A DNA stretch of 42,083 nt from positions 1-42,083 of IMG/VR virus record IMGVR_UViG_3300042561_001110, one strand, 5' to 3'. Positions 23,625-32,027 of the stretch are shown here, in pieces (positions within the stretch are counted from its first letter, which is position 1; each line of letters opens with the position of its first letter). The notes below the pieces were generated by a model. That model had not been told where the DNA came from. It did not search any database and was given only the letters and a program-made list of their open reading frames with translations. The translations under genes were made by a program, and so were the position numbers. The stretch comes from a virus.

Positions 23625-25052
23625 ATGGCCACCATTACTAAAGGCAAAACATTTACCAACGGGGAACTCGTTACGCCTCAGAAACTTCACGAACTCGTCG
23701 ATCTTGGCTCGGTGGCAAACATCGTCAACGCCGACATCTCCGCCGCCGCTGCTATTGCCGACACGAAACTTGCGCAGATCACCACGGCAGGGAAGGTAGC
23801 CAACTCGGCAACCACTGCTACAAACGCCAGCACGGCCAATGCCATTGTGGCTCGCGATGGAAGCGGGAATTTTTCCGCCGGAACAATCACGGCCAACTTG
23901 ACCGGAAATGCCAGCACAGCAACGACAGCAACGACAGCGGCGGCCTGCTCTGGAAATGCCGCTACGGCAACAACTCTGCAAACGGCCCGCACAATCAACG
24001 GCGTTTCTTTTAATGGGTCGGCCAATATCACCGTCACCGCCACCCCAGACGCGCACACGCACGACGACCGCTATTACACAGAGTCGGAGATGAATACTTT
24101 GCTTGCAGGTAAGCAGGCGTCTGGAAGCTATGCGCCTGCAACGGGTATCGCGCCAAGCGCCATCACGGGAACGGCAGTCATCACAACAGACTCCCGTCTT
24201 TCGGACGCCAGGACGCCAACCACGCATACGCATGATGATCGTTACTACACAGAGACCGAGGTCAATAGCCTGCTCGCAGGCAAGCAAGCGTCTGGCTCTT
24301 ATGCCGCTGCCACGCATACGCATTCCGCCGACGACATTACCAGTGGGACTCTTGCAAACGCCCGAACCACCGCGACTAGCGCCAATACGGCCAGCGCCAT
24401 CGTTGCCCGGGACGCCAGCGGAAATTTCAGCGCGGGCGTCATTACTGCATCCGGCCTCAGTGGCAATAGCGTTATCTCTCGCACGCTTGCAACTGAAGTC
24501 TCTGCAACCTCACAAATCAACTACAACAATTACTCAGGGCAATTTTTATCAAAGGTTCCCAAATGCGATGCAGCAGATGCGCAATTACATGTTCCAGGAA
24601 TCAAATGTTTTGGAATTAGCAATTTCTCAAGCGGAGGAAATTCTGGTATCTGTAGCGTCTTCGCAGTTTCCGCATCAGGAACCACATTGGTCGAAACTGG
24701 CATCGGGGGAATTTTAACAAACTCCACGAACAACGGAGTCATTTACAGCACCAGCTCCGACTACCGACTCAAAACCGACCTAGAAAAACTCACCAGCGCA
24801 TTGGATCGTTTGTCGGCCTTGCCGGTCCACCGGTTCAAGTGGGTTGGCCATCCTACCGCACCGAAAGTCGATGGCTTCCTCGCCCACGAAGCGCAGGCCG
24901 TTGTGCCCGAAGCCGTCACCGGCACCAAAGACGCTGTGGATTCAGACGGCAAGCCCATCTACCAAGGCATTGACCAAAGCAAACTCGTCCCGCTCCTCGT
25001 CGCCGCCGTCCAAGAACTCGCCGCCCGCGTCGAAGCCCTCGAAGCCAAATGA
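23625..25052 (+). CDS. Tail fibre/spike with C-terminal S74 intramolecular chaperone
   Basis: A 475-residue fibre. The N-terminal part has short degenerate repeats rich in Ala, Thr and Asn. Two copies of a HTHDDRYYTE...LLAGKQASGSYA unit lie in the middle. The C-terminal 100 residues form a Peptidase S74 domain: TSSDYRLK, with Ser378 and Lys383 as the likely self-cleavage dyad, followed by GFLAHEAQAVVPEAVTG and a final coiled coil. The chaperone folds the trimer and then cleaves itself off. It probably contacts the host receptor. The stop overlaps the SET-domain gene's ATG as ATGA. Confidence 0.85.
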   Translation: MATITKGKTFTNGELVTPQKLHELVDLGSVANIVNADISAAAAIADTKLAQITTAGKVANSATTATNASTANAIVARDGSGNFSAGTITANLTGNASTATTATTAAACSGNAATATTLQTARTINGVSFNGSANITVTATPDAHTHDDRYYTESEMNTLLAGKQASGSYAPATGIAPSAITGTAVITTDSRLSDARTPTTHTHDDRYYTETEVNSLLAGKQASGSYAAATHTHSADDITSGTLANARTTATSANTASAIVARDASGNFSAGVITASGLSGNSVISRTLATEVSATSQINYNNYSGQFLSKVPKCDAADAQLHVPGIKCFGISNFSSGGNSGICSVFAVSASGTTLVETGIGGILTNSTNNGVIYSTSSDYRLKTDLEKLTSALDRLSALPVHRFKWVGHPTAPKVDGFLAHEAQAVVPEAVTGTKDAVDSDGKPIYQGIDQSKLVPLLVAAVQELAARVEALEAK

Positions 25053-25447
25053 CCACCGCCCCCACCATGCTCCGTCCCGAGCCCTACCACGCGACAAAGC
25101 TCGCCGTGCGCCGGTCTCCGCTGCACCGGTGGGGCGTCTTCGCCACGGCGAGCATCGCCAAGCACGAAGTGCTGGAAGAGGCCCCCTACGCCTGCGTGCC
25201 CAAGAAGCAACTCGCCAAAGCCCCAGCCTGCGAGACCTACAGCTACTATCTCGACGACGCCACCAGCATCATCGGCTTCGGCCTCGCCCCCCTCTACAAC
25301 CACCACGACACCCCCAACGCCTGCCACGAGATCGACCAGGTAAACGAACTCATGCGGCACTACGCCCTGCGCGACATTTCCGTGGGCGAAGAGATCACCC
25401 TCAACTACGGCGCAGAAAACGCCAAGCACTTCTTAGAAAAGGAATAA
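25049..25447 (+). CDS. SET-domain protein, putative lysine methyltransferase
   Basis: A 132-residue, nearly minimal SET domain. Visible motifs are HRWGVFATASI (the GxGxFA-like start that helps bind S-adenosylmethionine), LYNHHDTPNA with Asn84-His85 and Asn90 (the NHxxxPN-type motif), and GEEITLNYG with Tyr120 (the catalytic-type Tyr). Such domains transfer methyl groups to lysine side chains. It is translationally coupled to the S74 fibre and lies four bases before the 977-residue repeat protein, so it is expressed late. The target is unknown: a virion protein, or host ribosomal or chromatin proteins. It is one of two modification-enzyme modules in this operon (the other is YcaO-TfuA). Confidence 0.82.
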   Translation: MTTAPTMLRPEPYHATKLAVRRSPLHRWGVFATASIAKHEVLEEAPYACVPKKQLAKAPACETYSYYLDDATSIIGFGLAPLYNHHDTPNACHEIDQVNELMRHYALRDISVGEEITLNYGAENAKHFLEKE

Positions 25448-25451
25448 CCCT

Positions 25452-28385
25452 ATGGCAATGAACATGAGCAACAGCGGCGGAGGAGGGGGAATGTCCGGCG
25501 GAGGAGGAGGCGGCGGTGGCGCGATGAGCGCTCCCGCGATGAGCGCCCCCGCAATGAGTGCAGCCATGTCCGACAACAACATGGGCGGCAACGCCATGTC
25601 CGGCAACAACGCCATGTCAACAGGGTCAACAGGGTCAGCAATGTCCAACGCCATGTCCGGCGGAGGAATGTCCACCGGCGGCATGGGCATGGGCGGCATG
25701 AGCGCCCCGCCAGCCCCACAGCAGCGCAGCCTCTCCGAAGAAATGGCCGCGATCTCAGGCTACGCCCAAGCAAACGCCCAAGCGCAAGCCAACACCACCG
25801 TCGATACCGCAGGCCGCCTCAGCGATCAGGCCATTGAGAACACCGGCGACATTGCGCAAAGACTCCAAGACAGCACCTACACCGCCGCCGCCAACCAAAA
25901 CATCCGCGACGCCGGATCCTCCGCCGCCCAGCTCGGCCAGAGCTACAACCAAGTCGGCCAGACTGCCGACCGCGTAGCCGCCTACAACGACCCCGCCCAA
26001 GCCCGGCTGAACCAGATGGCCCTCGGCCAGCTCTACCGGCCCGACCAGATTTCCTCCCAAAATGTCGCCGCCGACCAGGCGCAAGGTGCCCGCGTTGCTA
26101 ATGTGGGCAACACGCAAACCGCCCAAGTCGGACCCGTGGCCGATGCTCAAGCAGCCCAAGCCCGAGCTGCTCGCATGGGCCAAGTGCAAAATGTCCAAGG
26201 TCCAGCAGGCTATGCTGCCGATCAGGTCCAGGCGCAACGCATCCTGTCCTCGCAGATGGGCCCAGTTGCCGATGTGCAAGCCGCCCAAGCTGGGCAAGTC
26301 AATGATGTCCGCGCCCAGCGTGTCCGCGCCGCCCAAGGCTACGCCTCGCAAATGGACGCCGTTGATAATGTCCAAGCCGCTACCACCGGCGCAATCGAGC
26401 GCGTCGGTGGAACGCAAGTCGGAGCGGTGGACCCCATGGAAGCCGCCCGCGTCCGCCGTGTGCAAGACATCCAAGCGCAGAATGTCCGCGCCAGTGCCGC
26501 CGAGCGTGGCTTGATGAATGAAGCCCGTGGCAATGGGCTCCTCGGTCAACTCGAAGGTCAAGCCAGCAATGACCTCGCCCTCGGCCGGTCTCTCTCCGCC
26601 GAGCAGAGCCGCGACGCGAGCCAATCCTCCCGTGCCGCCTCATCCGCCCGTGGCCTCGGTCTCGGCCAATCCGCCATGGCCGCCGAGCTTCTCAACCGCG
26701 ACCGATTCGCTACTGCCAGGGAAAACGAACGCCGCACCTTTGCTGGCAATGTCCTCGGCCAAGGCACTGCTCTTCGCACCTCAGCCAACCAAGCCTACGC
26801 CCAGCGGCAGGACGCCAACGCAGGGCGCTCCCTCCAAGCCGACAGCACAAACCAATCTGTGGCTCAAGCCCGCGCCATGCAGAATGCGCAGTTTGCCCAG
26901 CAGGCAAATCTCACCGATAATCAAAACGCCCAGCAGCGAGTCCTCGCCGAGGCCGGTTACGCCCAGCAAGCCGGACTCTCAAACCAAGACTTTAGCTTCC
27001 GCGCCAACTCCCAAGACGCTCAATTTTCTCAGCAAGCGAACCTTGCCAACCAACAGGCCGCCCTTCAACAAGGCCAATATAACGCCAGCAACCAGCAGGC
27101 CATGGCATTGGCCAACCTGCAAAACCGCCAGCAGGCAAGCCTTTCCAACCAAGACGCCTTCCTGCGTGCAGGACTCGCCAATCAATCCTCGGGCCTCCAA
27201 CTCGGTCTCACCAACGCCCAGCTCCAGCAACAAGCAGCCCTGCAAAATCAGCAGACCGCTTACAATACCGGCCAAGCCAACTCCCAGCTTGCCCAGCAAG
27301 CCGCCCTCGCCAACCAGAGCACAGGGCTCCAAGCCTCTCAACTCAACCAAGCCGCCAACGCCCGCGCCGCAGAGTTTCAGCAACAAGGCGGCCTTCAAGC
27401 CGCCCTCGCCAATCAGCAAGTTGGATTTCAAACGAACCAATTCAACGCAGCCAACCGCCAAGCCGCCAACCTCGCCAACGCAGGCTACGCTCAACAGGCA
27501 GGTCTCGCCAACCAAGCCACCGCCCTCCAGCTCGGCCAGACCAACGCCCAACTCCGGCAGCAAGGCTACCTCACTGATAATTCCAACGCCCAGCAAGCCG
27601 CCATAGCCGATGCAGGCTACGCCCAGCAGGCTAACCTCGCCAACCAATCGGCCAACCTCAACGCCGCCCAATACAACAGCAGCCAAAACCTCGCCGCCCA
27701 GCAGGCGAACCAATCGGCAAACTACAACGCGAATTACGCCAACCAAAATTTCCTGCAAGGAGTCGCCAGCCAGAACTTCAACCAATTTTCGGGACAGCAA
27801 AGCATGCTCGGATCCCTCTACGGCCAGCAGGCAGGCATCGCCCAAAACCAATACGCCAACAATCTCGGCCTCGCCCAAGCCAATGTCGCCCTCGATCCCT
27901 ACCAACGCGCCCTCGGCAGCAACATCCCTATAGCCAGCCAAGGCAACGCCGCCTCGATGATCGGCCAAGCCTACGGCAACACCATGACCTACGGCAGCGA
28001 CCTCTTCAACACCAACACCAACATGCAGGCCAGCATCTACAACAGCTTCCAAAACAACCAAGCCTCGTTGCAAGGAGCAAAGTTACAAGCCGGTGCAAGC
28101 GCAGCCGCTGGACAAAGCGGCATGATCGGAAGCATTGCTGGTGGTGCTGGAGCGGCAATCGGCGGAGCGGCTATTGCTGCCGTGTGCTGGATCGCTCGAG
28201 CGGCATTCGGCTTAGAGACAGATCGCTGGCAAAAATTCCGCCGCGCCATGCTGCGCCATGCCAGCGACCGCACGATCCGCCTCTATTGCCAGCATGGTCA
28301 ATCCATCGCCGCCACTCTCACCACCCCCCTCCGTCGCCTTGCGGCTCGACTCACGCTCCGCTCGCTGGAATTTGCATGGAAATAA
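25452..28385 (+). CDS. 977-residue low-complexity virion-like protein (Gly/Met/Ser then Gln/Asn/Ala repeats)
   Basis: A huge repetitive protein. Residues 1-90 are almost only Gly, Met, Ser, Ala and Asn, with runs of five and eight Gly separated by MS, and repeated AMSAP and NAMSG units. Residues 100-420 are Ala/Gln/Val-rich with VQNVQ/VADVQAAQA repeats. Residues about 440-830 are tandem repeats of roughly 22 residues built on QQAxLANQxxxLQxGQxNAQ. The C-terminus has a Gly/Ala-rich hydrophobic stretch and a WIARAAFGLETDRWQKF domain with Cys in AVCW and in YCQHG; this is often seen at the end of phage tail or internal proteins. It overlaps YcaO by ten bases. It is probably an internal virion or ejected protein and is the prime candidate substrate of YcaO-TfuA. 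Confidence 0.75.
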   Translation: MAMNMSNSGGGGGMSGGGGGGGGAMSAPAMSAPAMSAAMSDNNMGGNAMSGNNAMSTGSTGSAMSNAMSGGGMSTGGMGMGGMSAPPAPQQRSLSEEMAAISGYAQANAQAQANTTVDTAGRLSDQAIENTGDIAQRLQDSTYTAAANQNIRDAGSSAAQLGQSYNQVGQTADRVAAYNDPAQARLNQMALGQLYRPDQISSQNVAADQAQGARVANVGNTQTAQVGPVADAQAAQARAARMGQVQNVQGPAGYAADQVQAQRILSSQMGPVADVQAAQAGQVNDVRAQRVRAAQGYASQMDAVDNVQAATTGAIERVGGTQVGAVDPMEAARVRRVQDIQAQNVRASAAERGLMNEARGNGLLGQLEGQASNDLALGRSLSAEQSRDASQSSRAASSARGLGLGQSAMAAELLNRDRFATARENERRTFAGNVLGQGTALRTSANQAYAQRQDANAGRSLQADSTNQSVAQARAMQNAQFAQQANLTDNQNAQQRVLAEAGYAQQAGLSNQDFSFRANSQDAQFSQQANLANQQAALQQGQYNASNQQAMALANLQNRQQASLSNQDAFLRAGLANQSSGLQLGLTNAQLQQQAALQNQQTAYNTGQANSQLAQQAALANQSTGLQASQLNQAANARAAEFQQQGGLQAALANQQVGFQTNQFNAANRQAANLANAGYAQQAGLANQATALQLGQTNAQLRQQGYLTDNSNAQQAAIADAGYAQQANLANQSANLNAAQYNSSQNLAAQQANQSANYNANYANQNFLQGVASQNFNQFSGQQSMLGSLYGQQAGIAQNQYANNLGLAQANVALDPYQRALGSNIPIASQGNAASMIGQAYGNTMTYGSDLFNTNTNMQASIYNSFQNNQASLQGAKLQAGASAAAGQSGMIGSIAGGAGAAIGGAAIAAVCWIARAAFGLETDRWQKFRRAMLRHASDRTIRLYCQHGQSIAATLTTPLRRLAARLTLRSLEFAWK

Positions 28386-29551
28386 CCAAACATCGCGCAG
28401 ATGGCGCTCACCGCGCTTGCACCCCTGAGCAGACGCTCGAGCGTATGCGACCGCATTTCCACGCCGCAGGCATTACCCGCCTCGCCGAGATCACCGGTCT
28501 GGACCGCATCGGCATCTGCGTCGCGCAGTGCATCCGGCCAGATGCCATCGTGCTGGCCGTGGATTCTGGCAAAGGAGCCACCCCCGCCGCAGCCAAGTGC
28601 TCGGCCATGATGGAAGGCTTCGAGCGCCATGTGGGCGAGACAAGTCATGTCCCTCACTTTACAGCCACCGCAAGCAGCCTCGGCCAAAGCGCCGAAACGC
28701 GACTGCCTCTTCTAAATGGGGCGGCATTCAATCCAAATATCCCAATCCGCTGGGGCATCGCGCAGGGAATAAAAAGCGGAGCGGCAAAACATCTCCCCCT
28801 TGCAACCATACATCTCACTGCCCGTGGACCCGCTGACGAACCATTGGCGGCATCTATGTTTTCCTGCACAAGCAACGGACTATCTGCCGGGAATACCTAT
28901 GCAGAAGCAATCTGTGGCGGGCTCTACGAAGTCATCGAGCGCGACCAAGTGGCTATAGGGATGGAAAACCCGCAACCTGTGCCGCGTGTTGATCTCGACA
29001 CCATCACCGACAGCACCTTGTCTGGCATTGTCCGCCGCCTGCGACAGGCCGACCTCATGCCTGTGCTCTTCGATTGCACCTCTGATATCGGCGTGCCGAC
29101 TTACACGGCTTATATCTACGACACAGAAGAGCGTGGAGTCGGATTCTACCGAGGCTACGCGGCACACCTCGACCCCGCTGTCGCTCAGTGCCGGGCATTG
29201 TGCGAAGCAATACAAGGACGCCTTGTTTATATCGCCGGAAGCCGCGACGACATCTTGCACGAACGCTACCAAGCAACGAAAGACTCCGACACCGCTCATA
29301 ATCTGGGGCGACTCCTGGCAGTCAAAGATGTCGTCTCAAGCCGCGCCCACCCAGACCGATCAGGCGACACCTTTGAGGAGGATATCGACACCCTTCTTAG
29401 CCTCCTCGCCGCCGCTGGCATCCCCGAGCCGCTCGTCCATGAGTTCACCCATGATTACCCTTGCAGCGTCGTGCGAGTCATCATACCGACCCTTGAAGGA
29501 TACTACAACCGACACATAGCGCGTGGATCCCGCGCCAGGAGGAACGGATGA
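28376..29551 (+). CDS. ycaO: YcaO-family enzyme (ATP-dependent backbone modification)
   Basis: A 391-residue YcaO protein. Conserved ATP/Mg motifs are visible: SAMMEGFE (Ser76, Glu80, Glu83), EAICGGLYEVIERD (Glu177, Glu185, Glu188, Asp190), CEAIQGR (Glu277, Gln280, Arg282) and a C-terminal VVRVIIPTLEGY. YcaO enzymes phosphorylate a peptide backbone amide to form azolines, amidines or thioamides. The C-terminus lacks the PxPxP ending common in azoline-forming members. The partner TfuA follows with an ATGA overlap, the arrangement of thioamide-forming pairs. The start at 28376 lies inside the end of the 977-residue gene. A longer in-frame upstream ORF start at 28184 would overlap that gene's C-terminal domain and is rejected. 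Confidence 0.92.
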   Translation: MEITKHRADGAHRACTPEQTLERMRPHFHAAGITRLAEITGLDRIGICVAQCIRPDAIVLAVDSGKGATPAAAKCSAMMEGFERHVGETSHVPHFTATASSLGQSAETRLPLLNGAAFNPNIPIRWGIAQGIKSGAAKHLPLATIHLTARGPADEPLAASMFSCTSNGLSAGNTYAEAICGGLYEVIERDQVAIGMENPQPVPRVDLDTITDSTLSGIVRRLRQADLMPVLFDCTSDIGVPTYTAYIYDTEERGVGFYRGYAAHLDPAVAQCRALCEAIQGRLVYIAGSRDDILHERYQATKDSDTAHNLGRLLAVKDVVSSRAHPDRSGDTFEEDIDTLLSLLAAAGIPEPLVHEFTHDYPCSVVRVIIPTLEGYYNRHIARGSRARRNG

Positions 29552-30540
29552 AAATCTTTATCGGCCCCACTCGCCCCGGCAATATCCCTGCCGATGCCGA
29601 CATACGCCCTCCAGCGCAGCAAGGCGACATCGCCGCCGCCGCACTGGAAGGTGCCGACACGCTCATATTGATTGATGGATTCTTCCACCAGACTCTCGCC
29701 CCATGGCACAAGGAAATCCTCTTCGCCATCGAGCGTGGCTGCCGCGTCATTGGAGCAGGGAGCCTCGGCGCACTCCGCGCCGTTGAGTGCGCCCGCTACG
29801 GAGCCGAGCCCGTTGGTATCATCGCTGGGTGGTATGCCGAGGAATCCTGCACCGACGATGCCGATGTAGCTTTGGCTCATGCCTGTGCCGAAGACGGCTA
29901 CCGCCCGCTCTCCATCCCACTCGTAAACCTCCGCGCCACAGCAGAAGCTCATATCGACGAAGCCGGTCACATCCTCGCCGTTGCCCGCTCCATCTACTAC
30001 CCCGAGCGCACCTGGCAGCGCCTCCGCCGCGACCTCGGCGATGTGGTGGATATCCTGCAAGCCCGCTACATCGACCAGAAAGCCCTCGACGCCGAGGAAG
30101 CTATCCGCCACGCCCAGCATGTCGCCGCTCCCGTTCGTTGCGATACCCCTCAGCACATCCACACGGCACATCTGCGGGCTTTGCTCGACAACGATCTGCC
30201 AACCCCCGCAGGACGCACCTACACGCTTTTCCCAGACGCCCAGCGCCAAGCGGCAACGGATGCCAGGCTACTCGCCGAGCTCGCCCAAGCGGCAGGCATC
30301 ACCATCACGCCTCACGATATCATCCAAGCCTCCCGCAGTATGTGGAATCGGCTTGGCATACAGAACGAAAAGACCGCCTCAGATTGGCTTTTAGAAAACC
30401 AAATTTCCGAAGCTGCATGGACCCAAGAGTCCATGAACGAAGCCCTGCGCACAGCCGCACGCAACTGGCTCTCCTCTGCAAGTAATTCGTTCGACGCTAT
30501 ACCCATCACAAAACTCCACACAACAATCCACCCCTCATAA
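29548..30540 (+). CDS. tfuA: TfuA-domain protein, YcaO partner
   Basis: A 330-residue TfuA protein. Characteristic segments are MKIFIGPTRPG, a PPAQQGDIAAAALEGADTL block, IDGFFHQTLAPWHKEIL, then GAGSLGALRAVE (residues 69-80, a variant of the usual GASSMGALRAAE) and CTDDADVALAH. The C-terminal 130 residues include DARLLAELAQAAGI and a SDWLLENQ segment, also usual in the family. TfuA proteins help YcaO install thioamides, possibly by delivering sulfur from a thiocarboxylated sulfur carrier. It is coupled to YcaO by ATGA and followed after three bases by a virion-like gene. No sulfur-carrier gene is visible nearby. Confidence 0.92.
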   Translation: MKIFIGPTRPGNIPADADIRPPAQQGDIAAAALEGADTLILIDGFFHQTLAPWHKEILFAIERGCRVIGAGSLGALRAVECARYGAEPVGIIAGWYAEESCTDDADVALAHACAEDGYRPLSIPLVNLRATAEAHIDEAGHILAVARSIYYPERTWQRLRRDLGDVVDILQARYIDQKALDAEEAIRHAQHVAAPVRCDTPQHIHTAHLRALLDNDLPTPAGRTYTLFPDAQRQAATDARLLAELAQAAGITITPHDIIQASRSMWNRLGIQNEKTASDWLLENQISEAAWTQESMNEALRTAARNWLSSASNSFDAIPITKLHTTIHPS

Positions 30541-30543
30541 CTT

Positions 30544-31098
30544 ATGCCATACGCCCCCACCGTAAACGACCGATCTGGAGAAATCCTCGGAAATGCCCAA
30601 GCCAACGCAGCTCAAATCCGCGCCCAAGGCATGATGGCTATGGGCGAGGGAATAGGCGACGGCCTCGCCGCAATCGGCAGCGGACTATCTCAAGGCATGA
30701 CGAAAAGCCAAGAAAACCGCATCGCCTCGGACGGCGCCAACGCCAAGTTCGACATGCTCAAGGACTACAAATTGACAGACGGCCAACCTCTCTTCAGCCA
30801 AGAGACTATCGACAAATTCGACACCATGCCGCTCGGCAAGCGCCAAGGTATTGTGTCCACGGCAGAATCATTCATGGATCACGACCTAAAGCGCTGGATG
30901 TATCAGACCCAATACAACGCCCAAGCCAACCGCGTGAACGCTAACATGCTCGCCCAGCAACCGGCCGCCAACCAAGTCCCCATGAGCCCATCGGCTAATC
31001 CGGCACAAGCAACCAATCCAGCCCCAGCGCCGGCACCAGCAGCTCCTTACACCTTTAACCCGCAAATCAAAACCTCCCCGGCAACCCCTGCAAGATAA
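30544..31098 (+). CDS. Internal virion-like protein, 184 residues
   Basis: A helical Ala/Gln/Met-rich N-terminus (ILGNAQANAAQIRAQGMMAMGEGIGDG) is followed by a charged middle and a Pro/Ala-rich low-complexity end (NPAPAPAPAAPYTF). The composition and its place before two large virion-like genes fit an internal (ejected) protein of a short-tailed phage. It starts three bases after TfuA. No family is recognised. Confidence 0.65.
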   Translation: MPYAPTVNDRSGEILGNAQANAAQIRAQGMMAMGEGIGDGLAAIGSGLSQGMTKSQENRIASDGANAKFDMLKDYKLTDGQPLFSQETIDKFDTMPLGKRQGIVSTAESFMDHDLKRWMYQTQYNAQANRVNANMLAQQPAANQVPMSPSANPAQATNPAPAPAPAAPYTFNPQIKTSPATPAR

Positions 31099-31100
31099 CT

Positions 31101-32027
31101 ATGTCTACCCTTTACCAAAACCCGGCACTGCCCCAGCAGCCCACGGATGAAGACCTCGCGGCATTCACTCGGCCTGTGGCAGAGATAGACATGTCTCAGC
31201 AAGCGGCTCCGGTAGCCCAACCCCGCGCTGCCAAGGGACTCTCCTTCGACTGGTCCGTGCTGAACGCCCAGACCCAAGAGGAATACGATGCCAAGCCCCC
31301 CGCCATCCGCCAATTGATTCACGAAATCCAGACGCAAGGCATTTTGCCCAGTCAAGAAGCCGCTGCCACCCGCGTCATGGAAATCCAGAAAATGCTCGAC
31401 GAGCAGGCTTCGCCAAAAGCGCAAGCCGAAATCGCCAAGGCCAGCGTTGACCTTGAAAAATCCAAACTGGATGTCCAACAAGCGCAGGCAAAAATAGCAG
31501 AACGCAATTCGGTGCAAGCAGAGTTTAAGATACGAAAACAGAATACGCTCAAGACCATTAACGAAATACTTAATGATCCTGGATATAAAAGTTTGGTCGG
31601 CCCGTTTGATGGGACGGCGGGCAGAGTATACGATGCCGCTTTTGATGAAACATTGCAAGCGAAACGAGCGAAGCTGGATCGGTTGGTCAATTTCGATGTG
31701 TTGGAAATGACAAAGTATTTGCGTCCAGTGTCGCAGGACGAGTTGAAGTATTTGCGGACTTTAGTGCCATCGCAGACGCGGCATTGGGAGGTTTACAAAC
31801 AATATCTTACAGAGCAGCGCGATATACTTGAGGCAACTAATAAGGCGCGTGTCAATCCAGCAACAAATGAAACGCTTTTGGACGGCGTGGATGCCTCATC
31901 TCCCGGTCAAGCCGCTCCCGCACAACCCCAGCAACCCGCCCCGCAAAACATTCGCAAAACTCCCGCAGGCGACCTCATCCAACTTCCCAATGGCAAATAC
32001 TATCCCGCTCAATTCTACCGCCCTTGA
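31101..32027 (+). CDS. Internal virion-like coiled-coil protein
   Basis: A 308-residue protein. Residues 85-150 are a coiled coil (EIAKASVDLEKSKLDVQQAQ), then a compact helical region (TLKTINEILNDPGYKSLVG), and a Gln/Pro/Ala-rich C-terminus. The middle (about 31.5-31.86 kb) is noticeably richer in A and T than its flanks, suggesting a mosaic join. It overlaps the start of the giant protein by 38 bases in another frame. It is probably an internal virion protein. No family is recognised. Confidence 0.65.
   Translation: MSTLYQNPALPQQPTDEDLAAFTRPVAEIDMSQQAAPVAQPRAAKGLSFDWSVLNAQTQEEYDAKPPAIRQLIHEIQTQGILPSQEAAATRVMEIQKMLDEQASPKAQAEIAKASVDLEKSKLDVQQAQAKIAERNSVQAEFKIRKQNTLKTINEILNDPGYKSLVGPFDGTAGRVYDAAFDETLQAKRAKLDRLVNFDVLEMTKYLRPVSQDELKYLRTLVPSQTRHWEVYKQYLTEQRDILEATNKARVNPATNETLLDGVDASSPGQAAPAQPQQPAPQNIRKTPAGDLIQLPNGKYYPAQFYRP

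Noticed and set aside
28184-28375. Longer N-terminus for YcaO beginning at 28184
   Set aside because: It would overlap the conserved C-terminal domain of the 977-residue protein, and the YcaO fold begins normally from the ATG at 28376.
25452-28385. CRISPR-like or DNA repeat array
   Set aside because: The repetition is at protein level (about 22-residue degenerate units) and the DNA units differ; no spacer-repeat structure is present anywhere in the window.
31828-31989. Extra 54 N-terminal residues on the giant internal protein
   Set aside because: They overlap the preceding gene in another frame, have a composition unlike the rest of the protein, and a good ATG exists at 31990.
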